A DNA stretch of 5,865 nucleotides from Candidatus Fermentibacterales bacterium (GTDB lineage Bacteria; Fermentibacterota; Fermentibacteria; Fermentibacterales; JAFGKQ01), in the NCBI GenBank assembly GCA_016928495.1, contig JAFGKQ010000250.1, forward strand, positions 1 through 5,865. The letters are read 5' to 3'. A model generated the notes under the pieces. The model had not been told where the DNA came from, searched no databases, and saw only the letters and a list, made by a program, of their open reading frames with translations. Positions 5,507 to 5,865 of this stretch are shown here, in pieces. The first letter of the stretch is position 1. Every line of letters starts with the position of its first letter. Made by a program: the position numbers and the translations under genes.

Positions 5507-5865
5507 CTCTTCCTGGCCAGGGAGCTGTCCTCCGACCAGACGATGAAGCGCCCGCAGATGGGGCAGTGATAGAGGATGCCCTGTCGTATCTCGAGCGCGT
5601 TCTGAGGAGGCACAACGGTGAGGCAGCCGCCGCAGTTCCCGTTGGACAGGCCAACGACGGCTTCCGCCTTCCCCGATGCCCTGAGCTGCTCGTACTTCCT
5701 GAGGAACCTGATGTTGATCTCGGACGCCAGGGCCTCCCTCTTCCGCTCGAGGGACTCCAGCTCCTGCCTGAGCTCGACCGCGCGCCGAGACAGGATATCC
5801 TTTCTCTTCCTCGCCCTGTCGAGCTCCCTTTCGTGATGTCTGCGAGCCTCCTCGAGCTTCTCGCG
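5503..5865 (-). CDS. Coiled-coil C4 zinc-ribbon protein (COG1579/CdsZ-FlgZ-like), C-terminal 120 residues
   Basis: The frame is open to the right edge, so the start is outside. Residues 1-60 of the visible part are highly charged with heptad-like leucines (LEEARRHHEREL, LRQELESLERKREAL), the end of a long coiled coil. It then carries NGNCGGC and HCPICG, placing four cysteines as CxxC (78, 81) and CxxC (101, 104), a zinc ribbon. The linking VVPPQNALEIRQG matches the family pattern of Pro-Pro-Gln followed by an EIR segment. Characterised relatives include H. pylori FlgZ (HP0958, flagellar RpoN-related) and chlamydial CdsZ; most are described as possible nucleic-acid-binding adaptors, so the function here is not fixed. 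The gene ends 72 bases before rnpB, and its stop codon lies inside the candidate rnpB -35 element. From memory, this gene next to rnpB recurs in other bacteria. Confidence 0.88.
   Translation of the reverse strand, partial: REKLEEARRHHERELDRARKRKDILSRRAVELRQELESLERKREALASEINIRFLRKYEQLRASGKAEAVVGLSNGNCGGCLTVVPPQNALEIRQGILYHCPICGRFIVWSEDSSLARKS

Noticed and set aside
4518-5546. Plus-strand open frame (342 codons) over recJ and rnpB
   Set aside because: It crosses a structured RNA gene and the opposite strand of recJ; no domain motif.
1-5865. Search for CRISPR repeats, insertion sequences, tRNAs, toxin-antitoxin pairs or a new defence system
   Set aside because: No repeated spacer arrays, terminal inverted repeats, transposase motifs or tRNA folds were seen, and every long gene is a recognised housekeeping family except the TPR protein.

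Overview
All recognisable genes in this window lie on the minus strand and read from right to left. By eye the sequence is GC-rich (roughly 60-65%). Arginine is written mostly as AGG/AGA, and two genes use TTG starts behind strong Shine-Dalgarno sites. The lipoprotein-like signal peptide, the type A RNase P RNA and the peptidoglycan-editing enzyme suggest a diderm (Gram-negative) bacterium. The mix of high GC and AGG-rich arginine codons would fit a little-studied FCB-type or similar candidate phylum, but the phylum is a guess. I see no mobile element, phage gene, CRISPR array or tRNA.

In transcription order, 5503-5865 holds the C-terminal 120 residues of a coiled-coil C4 zinc-ribbon protein (COG1579 type). 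After a 72-base gap carrying a candidate promoter comes a complete type A RNase P RNA gene (rnpB, about 5040-5430), closed by a perfect 15-bp P1 helix. Only 18 bases later the TTG start of recJ follows (3306-5021, complete 571-aa single-strand DNA exonuclease). The recJ stop overlaps the pgeF start by an ATGA (2638-3309, 223 aa, peptidoglycan-editing/YfiH family).

A 152-base gap holds a candidate promoter and a nested hairpin, and leads to a 522-aa TPR protein with a lipoprotein-like signal and a CsgG/TolB-like N-terminal segment (917-2485). A 120-base gap with a 10-bp perfect inverted repeat separates it from the 5' part of obg (1-796), whose N-terminal domain and G1-G3 GTPase motifs are visible before the window edge cuts it.

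These genes cover RNA maturation, DNA repair, cell-wall quality control, an envelope TPR scaffold and a ribosome-associated GTPase. The close spacing suggests a zinc-ribbon/rnpB/recJ/pgeF transcription group followed by tpr and obg. This is mainly a housekeeping region, and I do not see a new defence or biosynthetic system. The points worth a second look are in the RNA: the near-abutting rnpB-recJ junction, where the RNase P P1 strand could mask the recJ ribosome-binding site; an extra hairpin in the P16/P17 part of RNase P RNA; and structured gaps before tpr and obg.
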